Part shown: in pieces, positions 9,978-18,640 of the stretch | Position numbering within the stretch: position 1 is the first letter of the stretch | Layout: each line of letters opens with the position of its first letter | Assembly: GCA_020650975.1 (NCBI GenBank) | Contig: JAIPMN010003680.1 | Coordinates: 2,184-24,986, forward strand | Length of the DNA stretch: 22,803 nucleotides | Origin: Apostichopus californicus | Lineage: Eukaryota; Echinodermata; Holothuroidea; Aspidochirotida; Stichopodidae | Reading direction: 5' to 3' | The notes under the pieces: generated by a model | Databases searched by the model: none | What the model was told of the DNA's origin: nothing | Seen by the model: only the letters and a program-made list of their open reading frames with translations | Position numbers and translations under genes: made by a program

Positions 9978-10639
9978 CTCTCTATACATAATATATAATT
10001 CAATTCAATTTTTCTCAATAATTAAATCATTTTGGAATCTTTCAAGTTCCCTTCTACATGTCATTAATACATGAAACAGGTTTGGCAAGGTGATGTTAAG
10101 TATAGAATCGGCTACAGGGTACTGTACAGTACTTGCCCATTTCGGCCTCTAACCCTCATTTCATTAAAATTATATCAGAGAGTCTTGGTTGGATAAATTG
10201 CAATCTTATGTTAGTTATATGATTTCAGTTATACTCTGTGGATTTCATAGAATTAAATTAAAAAAGAAAAGAAAAAAGATATTTTAAAGCAGAATTGAAA
10301 GGGTTGATTTAGGCTGTGATGATACTGTAGGCATTGCTTTGTATGTGGTTTATTATGGTATGTGTATTATGGCTTTAATATCGGCCAGAAAAAAAAATTG
10401 GTTTTGTAAATTTGTGGCAATTAGTCTCACATGTGTTAATAGGCAGTACAGGTGTTTTCCACTTTAAATGTATACATACAGTAATACATAATTGGAGCGA
10501 CAGAAGTTATAATTTTAAGTTGGCAGCACATTACATAGATGTACTGCACTGTTTGGTATGACTATTAAGCGTATTGGGATAAATAATTCTGTTATATCTC
10601 TAATTATCGAGAAGACTCCTATGGCATCTCACTGCAGCT
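9978..10639. other. Non-coding, probably intronic; nothing recognised
   Basis: AT-rich sequence. A 14-bp perfect palindrome GTACTGTACAGTAC lies at 10119-10132, an extreme case of the TACTGTA/TACAGTA motif scattered through the window. No gene is supported. Confidence 0.5.
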
Positions 10640-10735
10640 TATAAATAATAAATATGTAATTTATATAGCGTTAAATCACAAAAAGTATCAAAGCGCTTCA
10701 CAATATACAAAAACGATCAATTTTGGAAATAAATA
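10640..10735. repeat. Short copy of the GCGCTT dispersed repeat
   Basis: ATAAATAATAAATATGTAAT, then TATATAGCGTTAAATCAC and ATCAAAGCGCTTCACAATA. This is the same arrangement as 8303-8383, but truncated after the second box and diverged (AGCGTT for AGCGCC). Confidence 0.55.
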
Positions 10736-13224
10736 CAGTGAAAACAAATAAGCTTAGTTAATAAACTTAGCTGCTAGTAATATTGGATGTGGTTGACTTT
10801 TATTATTGCTGATCTGCAATGATTGGAATGTTTCTCCTGTTGAAAAACTGCTGGCATTTTTCATTCCTTTGCCAAAGCCATTGGAGTATTTTCCACCATT
10901 TCTTCCCCTGAGGAGTTTGGTGACATTAGGTTACCACATATGTGGAGAGGTTTGAATCTCTGGGTACTATGCAAGAATTTGAAACTTTCAGTTTGTCTGA
11001 TGCAAATCTGTTTGTCTTGCTGGGTATTAGATATTTTTCATGTTTCACTTCAAGTGTACAGTTTCTGCACTGGGATATACAGTATATAGTACTGACAGTA
11101 GTAAAACTGCTGCAGTCCATGTTGAATATATATCAAGTGTCTGCTGGTAGCATGTTGGACAATGGATTTTAAGCAAACTACAGAGGGTTGCAAATGAGAG
11201 AGGGGTGGGTGGGGGGGGGGGGGAGAACTACTACCAATAATAATAAAACACTGTAAGAAATTTGTGGGACACAATATATTCTCTATCACAGATTCATGGT
11301 TTATGAACCATAACTTCCATGTAGCGACCAATTATTTTGCTGTAAATATGTCAATTAAGTTTCTATATATCATGGTTTTTGCAATTTGCATAAATTGTAA
11401 ATATTTTGAAATATTTTTTTATGCCATAATAGTAGGCGTGTACAAAAACCCTTAATACTGAGCTTAATTTGCATGGCCATTGTATTTGATACCACAGTGC
11501 TGCGTGATGCCCTGTTGATACAGTACTCACTGTTTTACACAACTATTTACTCACATGTTTTACACAACTATATATACTGTAGTACATAAAATGCAATGGA
11601 TCTGCTAAAACTGTTTAGACTACTGTCTCTGAATATACACTGTAGCATCCTGTACGTTCGATGATGGTTCCACATGCCGGTGTACAGAATGGCAATCCAT
11701 TTAGCGCTTGGCGGTGTTTGAGTTCGTCAGTATCTCGGTTAGAAAGATAAATTGGATGCCTATTGGCCTCCTGCTGTGGCATTATGATTTCCTAACTCCA
11801 AGCGAGAGGTACTGATCCTTCTCACAGCTGGGTGCTCTGTCATCTCTGTGACAGCTATCTGCTCAAAGCAAGGCAGCTTAGAGCTTCCTAGCTATCAGTG
11901 CTTTAGTGCTATCAGAATCATGTAACCTTGCACTCAGTGGTATCAGTAGAGGTACAAGGGGGAGGGGGGGGGGGAGGACTATATACCTTTCATATCCCTC
12001 TTCACCCACCTAGCTTCTTGTAATTTTAAAAACATGTAAATACATCCATACAAGCTGTATAGTGGTCAGAGTTATGCAGGATAATACGTTGATGCTTAAT
12101 TCATGGACAAGTTAGACCGTCCCCCCGTAGTCTACATTTCAATGCATATTTACCGTAATCTGTAGCCTCATTAATTAATGACATCTATGACTAATCACTT
12201 TTAATATTTAAACTATGACCAACTGACACTAGCAAAAACCACAGATTTGGAAATCAATCCAACCATGTCATATTTAACACCGTTATTTACCAGAATCCTC
12301 TGTTGTCCATCTAATAGGATTTCCAGTACAAACAGTACATTCGGCATGTAGAGATTGATTGTTTTACCAAGGACATTGAATCAATTTAACTCGTCCACCA
12401 GCTATAGTATCAATGCAGAGGAAGCTCAGCAGCTGATACATGATGTGTGTTAACAGTCTGTGTTACATGTACACTGTTGCGTAGATGTACGTTAATACTA
12501 GCTACCGCAGGCAGTTAATTCAGCATCTGACAGTAACATGCACGGCCGTTAGTGTGCTAAAAGCCAGCAGTGATGATGACAGCCAGCTAGCGTTTCGGCC
12601 ATCTTACAGTCTGCTGGCATCCTACAGCCAACATTATTAATGAGTTTCTGTCTGCATGTTGAGGTGCAACATAATTACATGTGAAGAGTTAAAGGAGGTC
12701 GGTTACGACGATCCGAGGATACAATACCGGCTACTCTCGGTTCCGTTTGTTGTTGCATACAGTATCTGTTGGTTACATGTGCGGTGCATGGAATACAATT
12801 TTACAGTACAACACCATAGGAAATTTAACATTGTACTGAGAGGATATATATATGTGTGTGGATATTGAACTATTGTAAGAAGCTGTCTTTATGGTAAGAT
12901 TCCTATTTGCATAGTTATTTTTCTTGCACACTGTGGTGGGGATTCTTGTTTTCTGGTGTTAATGTTGCTATGGCAACTAGTGCATTTTTAATATACAGTA
13001 GAGCGGTTCTCATCCGTAGGTATTTTGAGATTTAATGAAGAAAGACATGTTTTAAAGCTGATACGATATTTTGATTTTGAAACTGTTGTAGATTTCCTGC
13101 AGCTACTCTACCTGCATCTTAAATTGTCACTTTCTTAAGTACAACTATGCCCTCATTATTGGATGAGTTTTGTGTTTGGAGGTGGTTTGAGCACATTACT
13201 TCCTGAATAACCCAGCAGACATTA
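10736..13224. other. Non-coding, probably intronic; G-runs and a small tandem repeat
   Basis: Two G-rich runs on the + strand (11202-11223, with a 13-base G block, and about 11958-11977) could form quadruplexes. A ~27-bp repeat with TGTTTTACACAACTATXTACT spans about 11529-11573 in two copies. Two stretches, about 11680-11930 and 12480-12780, are less AT-rich than their surroundings and could hide a short exon or regulatory element, but I see no convincing splice-bounded frame. The short open frames (10942-11172, 11264-11455, 12656-12868) carry no recognisable domain. Confidence 0.5.
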
Positions 13225-14416
13225 TATGGGCCTTTACACAGTAAACCAACATGAAAATCAACACATGCAGTTTTCAGTATTGAAATTGGTATTTTCTTTG
13301 TTCTATTAGGATGAGTGTTAGTTATTTGAAGCAGAGAGATAGCATAGAAAGTTTCAACATCCTACTTGAATTTTGAAATTTTGGTCCATTGGAATCCTAT
13401 GGGAAAAATAACGGGCGAACATTGACATACACCAGAAATATATAATGGTTGTACACATTGACATACATCACATGGCAGGCAATTTTTCATAAAGTTTAAA
13501 ACATATAGTCTTGGACATTTTCCTATGATGGCATATAGTCATACCTGCCACACAACCAAACGAGAGCAATAGGTGATGCATATCAGGCTTAGTAGCGCAT
13601 GAAATAGGTAGCGGTCGAACAGTATGTCAATGTGTTACAACCGTTATAAATGTACCACAAAAAATTGCGAAACTCAAAAAGTATACAGTGCATGTAGTTC
13701 CTTTTGTGTATACAGATTCCTACCATGAAATAGTTTATAAAAACCATGGAAACTTCATTTGATGATGCACATGGGGGTATAGTGGTACGTTTGAAAAAGA
13801 TTGACATACACATGAGTTACATTTTTGTATGTCAAACTTCTTAAAATTTGCCACCTGTGCCCCATGTGCACCAAAAAATGATGTTTTCAGTGTTTATATA
13901 AACCACTACTGGCTAAGATTCTGAGTGCAGTAACATGGATCATATACATTTCAAATCTTTTGAGTTATGCCATTTTTTAAGGTAAATTTATAACTGTTGT
14001 AACATTTTTTACATGTTCGTCCGTTATCTATTTCATGCTGTACTGAGCGTGATATATACATCATATATTACTCTAATTTGGTTGTGAGTTAGACATGACT
14101 GTATGTCATCATAGGAAAAGGTCAAAGACTAAGTATGTTTCAAACTTTATGAAAAATTGCCTTCTATGTGATGTATGTCAATGTTTTGCAATTGTTGTAT
14201 TTTCTTGCCGTATGTCAATGTTCAACCGTTATTTTCCTATAGGATTCTAATGGGCCATTTTTTCAAAATTCAAGTAGGAAGTTGAAACTTTTTACTCTAG
14301 CTCTTTGCTTCAAATGAGTAATATTGAACATAACAGAACATTGGAAATATCAATTTTAGGGGTGGAAAACCTCTATGTTATCATTTCGTGTTGGTTTACT
14401 GTGTATTTGCCCATAT
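13225..14416. mobile_element. ~1.19-kb foldback element (near-complete inverted repeat)
   Basis: The left arm starts at ATATGGGCCTTTACACAGTA (about 13225) and the right arm ends with the complement of ATATGGGCAAATACACAGTA (about 14416). Matching blocks run the whole length: TCCTACTTGAATTTTGAAA (left, about 13361) against TTTTCAAAATTCAAGTAGGA (right, about 14260); AATCCTATGGGAAAA against TTTTCCTATAGGATT; GGCAATTTTTCATAAAGTTT against AAACTTTATGAAAAATTGCC; GCACATGGGG against CCCCATGTGC. The arms meet near 13817 at a small TTGACATACA hairpin. By eye the arms look roughly three-quarters or more identical. No transposase frame is present. It is best described as a MITE or foldback element; a clear target duplication was not found. 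Confidence 0.85.
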
Positions 14417-14930
14417 GCTAACCTTTTCAGATATTACTCCAAAGAATAACTGATGCATAAATGTAAATCCGATCTAGCCAGATATAGAATTGCATGTTGG
14501 CTCAACTGCAGGAATATAACAGCCGTTGTAGTCACTACCACCTCGTCACCAGAATTTAAAATGTCGTAATTGTCATAGAAAATCAGAGAAAAAAACAACT
14601 TAGAAACCACAGGAGCAAACAATCTTGCAGAACCATAAGTACTGAAAGATCTCAAATTGTTGGACATTCATTACTTAAATGTTCGTCTGCCATGAAGTGC
14701 AACCTCATTGGGAAAAGTTTTCAGAACAGTTTTTTTTTGCACTGGTCAGTTGCCTTTTTATGGTAGGCTGCATTATTGCGACTACACATCCATTGCGATT
14801 TGCACTTGGAAGCTCTTTTTGCATTCCTTGATATAATTTTACATTGATTGAGTTCTGTCGGTGATCTAGATATACACAATATGACAGTTACCCCTGTCTT
14901 TACCAGTTTTTCTCTTCTGTTCTTTGACAG
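14417..14930 (+). other. End of upstream intron, with acceptor site
   Basis: Non-coding. It ends in a strong polypyrimidine tract and acceptor, TTTTTCTCTTCTGTTCTTTGACAG, with AG at 14929-14930. An in-frame TGA (14925-14927) lies just inside the intron, which fixes the exon boundary. A second AG nine bases downstream (14938-14939) could serve as an in-frame alternative acceptor that would drop Ser-Thr-Gln. Confidence 0.75.
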
Positions 14931-17274
14931 TCAACACAGGTGGAGACGAGGCTCCCTTCTTCGAGACCGAGACGTTCCTTGCTGCCCGGCCCCAAGGCGT
15001 CCTCTTGTCATGATAAGACAACTCGTTCCAGAAGCCTCCCATCTCCGTCGTCTCCCAGCTCAGGATTCAAGCACCTCTTGTTAGGTCAGGAGGTCACCAC
15101 AAGCGATGGTAAAACTGGTGTTTTAAGGTTCAAGGGAAAAACGCATTTCACTCAGGGATATCTGTGCGGCATTGAACTTTACAATGGGAACGGCAAAAAC
15201 GACGGGTCGGTAGACGGGATCCACTACTTTGAGTGTGTACCGTCGCACGGTCTGTTTGTGCCAGCTTACAAGGTTTTTCCGTTGGGACCCCCGTTACTGA
15301 ACGGTAAAGTCCAGTCTTGTAAAACTGTCGTATCGGAAGTGAAAGCTCAAAGGAAGCTAAACACGACTACCGCTACCGTAACCTCTAAACGTTTACCTCG
15401 TCCAAAGACCTTGCCATTCTCCGACGGAGCCCTCCAAAAGGACAGGCAGTCGAAATCGGCAAAGTCTGGGAATGCACAGATCAGCTGTTATTCCGTAAAA
15501 GTCTCATCTTCGGGAGCGAAGGAGAAGCGATCCTCCTCCTCGTCTAGTAAACTCTTAAATCGGAAAGTCAGCCCTCTGGACAAGAGTCTCACGTGTCCCG
15601 CTTGGGTGGGTAAGGACGCGCTGAAATCGCCCAATTCTCGTTTCTCGCAGGTATCTCAAAAAGAGTTTGGAGGTGGTCTGAACAATACTTTCACCTTACC
15701 GGGAGACGATCATTCCAGTCTGAGTCAGAGCGACCACAGCGCCAAACGGAAAAATCCGAAAGAGACTACCGGAGGAAGGAACGGGTATCAACTCTGGCAA
15801 GTGATGCCAGAAACTGAGTGTAGCGGTAGGTTAGATTCAGTACCGAGCTATCAGAACCTGTCTAGCATAGGCGGTAGCGAAGAGGAACTGTTGGATATTC
15901 CCACGAGACCGGACTTGGTCGAAAACTGTCATTCGAGGGCCAATAGGACCTATGATGTAACCAACGACCCGGCGGAAATAGGATCGCAAGGATCCCTAGG
16001 TACCTGCGAGAAATCCAACTCGAGCCTCGCCTGGGACTTTGACATTCCCACGTCGTCCACCCCGGTCGAATTTCACGTGAGGGTCGGGACGGATGTCGAG
16101 GACGTGTTATCCGAGGATGACGAAGTCGAATACGACGAGTTTCTAGCTATTCCTTCGTCCTTGGATACTCCCACCGGCCGTTGGAAGTTTGACCTTTTGA
16201 CACCGGAAGAATTAGAGCAGGCTCTGAGCGAATCAAATCTGATACCGGAAAATCTGCGAGAGGAACTCCACGACGACGAACTTTATTTAAAATTTATGGA
16301 CATTAAGAATACTCCGATTTGGGAGCCGATAACACCAGTCGAGGAGGAATTTTTTGTCGGAGAATCCGCCCTCCATTCTAATCCGCTGGCCTTCTGGAGC
16401 ATGGACTCTGTCCCTGTTAAAGGTGACGTTGCTACAGATCAGGATCCAGTCCAGACCGCAGAGGAGGGTCCGGACATGGAGTTTACTAATCACACCACCA
16501 TCACCCTTGAAAATGGAGTCAGCTTGGCGGACCACCACAATGACGAAAGCATACCGGCAGACTCGACTACTCAAGTAGTGAGTACCGAAACAAACGGTAT
16601 AGACCCCAAGGTCACCGTCAAACTTTCTCCCGTGGACCTGTTGGAGGGCGTCAACGATGGGAACCACACCTTCGCCCTGCAGAATGGGCTGGACGAGAGG
16701 GGGGAGGAGGGGAAAGAGATAGCGCCCACGACGGTGGAGGTGATGGTCGATGGGAAATGGCAACGCATGGAACACTCGGACTCGAGCAGTTGCAGCAATC
16801 GTACCGTCATGGAGAATCTGAACGGTCTGGAGAAGGCCGTCGAGAGCGCGACGATCGACCTGACATCTGCAGCGGCAGCCGTAACGGTGAAAGAGACCAC
16901 CGTCGGCGAGCAGGAAAATAACAAAACTGTCAGAAAGTCCGAAACAGATTCAAGTTTATCTGCCTTAAAGAGGAAATCTCTCCTCATTAAGCCCAAGACG
17001 GGGGTCAAACCGAACGCCAAGTCCAACGTTAAAGTCGACATCAGCGTCGCAAAGGAGAAGAAGACCGTGAGAGGCGTCGGGAGTCACAAACCTCCCGTAC
17101 CTCCCAAACTGAGCGTCATCCCACGACGCAAGGCTCAGGAACCCGTCAAGGCTACCGCGAAACTGACAGAGGTGAAGAGCAGAATCAACACCGGGAGGAA
17201 AGTATCGGACGACGCCGGCAGAGAAAATGAATCGACCAAGTCGAAGGAATCGAGCACCAAGAAAGAAGTGAAAG
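14931..17274 (+). CDS. CAP-Gly domain protein, very large internal exon
   Basis: Codons 1-50 are basic and Ser/Pro-rich. Codons 51-118 (about 15081-15284) form a CAP-Gly domain: GKTGVLRFKGKT, then CGIELY, the signature GKNDGS (codons 88-93) and YFECVPSHGLFVP. In known family members this domain binds the C-terminal EEY/F of tubulin and EB proteins, placing the product on microtubules. After it come a Ser tract (201-206), a long polar linker, an acidic module (about 385-480: SEDDEVEYDEF, LLTPEELEQALSESNL, WEPITPVEEEFF) and a Lys-rich tail with KPPVPPKL (720-727), an SH3-ligand-like motif. The frame is open for 781 codons and ends one base into a codon at donor AAAG|GTAAGT. There is no usable in-frame ATG (the GTG at 14940 is not a plausible start), so the N-terminus is in an upstream exon. 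Only one CAP-Gly domain is visible. A CLIP-like identity is possible, but I cannot name the orthologue. Confidence 0.93.
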
Positions 17275-17507
17275 GTAAGTAGCAAACCTGAGCATGTTTT
17301 AACATTTTAAAGATTACATAATTTATGTCACAGTTTTGTGAAGCAGCCTGGCAGCCCAATGTATGTCATTTGCTTGCTACTCTAGCGTCACAATGTACCA
17401 TTTTTAACGTTACCTCTAGGAGTGTCTGTTTCCCCTCGCCTGACAAACACGAACATACTTGACAAAAAAGTCGTTAAAGGTTATGTGTGTCTTTTTTCCA
17501 TCCTCAG
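17275..17507 (+). other. Intron between the large exon and array exon 1
   Basis: GTAAGT at 17275 to a polypyrimidine tract and TCCTCAG ending at 17507, 233 bp. If retained, it adds two codons and a TAG (GGT AAG TAG, 17274-17282), giving a short alternative C-terminus. Confidence 0.8.
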
Positions 17508-17585
17508 TAAAACGTGTGACCAGAAAGAGTACTAGTTCCTCACCAGGAGGTAGCCCTGCATCTGGAAGTACCTCCTCACTTGGAA
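17508..17585 (+). CDS. Array exon 1: basic Ser/Pro/Gly mini-exon (78 bp)
   Basis: Acceptor CTTTTTTCCATCCTCAG is followed by 78 bp in phase 1-1 and donor GGAA|GTAAGTAAC. The first two bases complete the codon begun by the large exon (G+TA, Val). It encodes KRVTRKST, then three hexapeptides of the same kind (TSSSPG-like, GSPASG, STSSLG). Those hexapeptides come from an 18-bp DNA repeat; GT occurs at the same point of each copy (17550, 17568, 17586), so three donors would give 42, 60 or 78 bp, all in frame. Only the last matches the donor consensus well. The Lys/Arg-rich core followed by Ser/Pro repeats resembles microtubule-binding linkers in general, but no family is recognised. Homologous exons follow at 18090, 19745 and 21346. 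Confidence 0.78.
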
Positions 17586-18089
17586 GTAAGTAACCTGCTT
17601 AGTAATAACATTTCTGGTACTTGTCCTTAGCCTAGTTTTATTCCTCTCCGTCACCGTGCTACTACGGGGATTATTCATCTTGTCATCTCACACGCATCTT
17701 TACCAAACTTTTTTTTTCTTCTTATGTCGGTTGTGATTTATGGGTTTTAATCTCTTACTGTACCTTGTTGTAAATGATAGATGCCTCTTCTCTGTTAAGC
17801 ATTTCGTGTTTGGTTTTAACGGCATCTGCGTTGGCATTAACATTGTTCATGTTCTCTTTTGAATTTGGGAGGCTCTGCTTCCACAGTGAATGCCCAGTGT
17901 ACTTGATATTGTAGACTTGCACACTGGATAGGCATAAGACATCAACATCATTAGGAGAGGTTTCAAAAGTATGAGTTGCCTGACGTCAAATGGGAGGAGC
18001 TTGACGTTACCGAAACAATCCTAACAGAAATGTAATCTCTCACCTTAGAATCACCTTATAATCATCTTTATTTCATGTAAACTCTTCAG
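17586..18089 (+). other. Intron of array unit 1
   Basis: The segment 17586-17715 is homologous to the sequence after the other array exons: TACTTGTCCTTAGCCTAGTT, TGCTACTACGGGGATTATTC, ATCTTGTCAT. The rest is unremarkable. Retention gives an immediate in-frame stop (GGA AGT AAG TAA). Confidence 0.65.
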
Positions 18090-18152
18090 TAAACACCTCA
18101 CCAGAGAGAGAGAGTATTACTCTACATCCAGTAAGAAAGCCCCTATCTGGAA
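18090..18152 (+). pseudogene. Array exon 2: degenerate copy with lost splice donor (63 bp)
   Basis: The position, flanks and reading frame match the other array exons. An acceptor CTCTTCAG ends at 18089 and 63 bp follow, open in phase 1, with an end CCCCTATCTGGAA like that of exon 3. The expected donor GTAAGTAAC reads GGCAGTAAC, so the invariant GT is lost. A GC donor one base later, or an internal GTAAGA at 18131, would shift the frame. The basic core is also lost (NTSPERES in place of KRxxxRKST). The downstream intron is still recognisably homologous (ACTAACACTG, TCCTCAGCCTTGTTGCATTT, CTCAGGATGCACTA). Most likely a decayed duplicate exon. Confidence 0.55.
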
Positions 18153-18375
18153 GGCAGTAACATCACATTTACTAACACTGTTCTATTTATCCTCAGCCTT
18201 GTTGCATTTATCTCCTCTCAGGATGCACTAGTTTGCGTTATTCATCCTTCCATTGCACCTGCATTTGTTTTGTCCATTTTGAGTAATAATTTCATGATGA
18301 GTAAAATCATAACATTTAATTTATTGGGTACTTGCCGTAGGCAGCCAAGTTACCTATGCAATCAAGTTGGCATCT

Positions 18376-18402
18376 GTGCGTGTGTGTGTGTGTGTGTGTG
18401 TA
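18376..18402. repeat. (GT)n microsatellite
   Basis: About twelve GT dinucleotides, directly preceding the GATGCCCT head of the dispersed repeat, as at 1702. Confidence 0.9.
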
Positions 18403-18640
18403 TGTGATGCCCTAGATTGTAAACACAATATCTCAAGATAGGTTAAATATGCAGTTCTAATATTTGGCATGTCGCTTCCCCATAATAAGTACAAGAACCC
18501 TATTGTTTTGGGTGGAGGCCAAAGGTCATTTGGGGTCGGCAGAGGGCAAAATGTGAAAAATCCTAAAACCGTTTCTCCAGAACCTGAACATCAGCTTAGG
18601 AGCTCATGTATGCATGATAGGATAGCCTTATGATGTAGTG
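18403..18640 (+). repeat. Dispersed repeat (GATGCCCT ... AAAGGTCATTTGGGGTC)
   Basis: GTATGTGATGCCCTAGATTG, TAAACACAATATCTCAAGAT, then GGAGGCCAAAGGTCATTTGG, GGTCGGCAGAGGGCAAAATG and CCGTTTCTCCAGAACCTGAA. The order of these blocks resembles a dispersed repeat I have met in echinoderm and other marine genomes. It contains AGGTCA and GGGGTC half-site-like words. The 5' head recurs at 1702. The right boundary is not clear. Confidence 0.5.

Noticed and set aside
13589..13813. Minus-strand open frame within the foldback arm
   Set aside because: It falls entirely within the inverted repeat and has no recognisable transposase motif.
14940..17282. Reading the large open frame as a complete gene starting at 14940 and ending at the TAG at 17280-17282
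   Set aside because: Position 14940 is GTG, not ATG, and lies inside a region with an acceptor just upstream; the stop lies inside an intron after a consensus GTAAGT donor, with homologous exons following.
16287..17359. Several long minus-strand open frames opposite the CAP-Gly exon
   Set aside because: They are antisense shadows of a GC-rich, codon-biased exon; their translations are low-quality and overlap one another.
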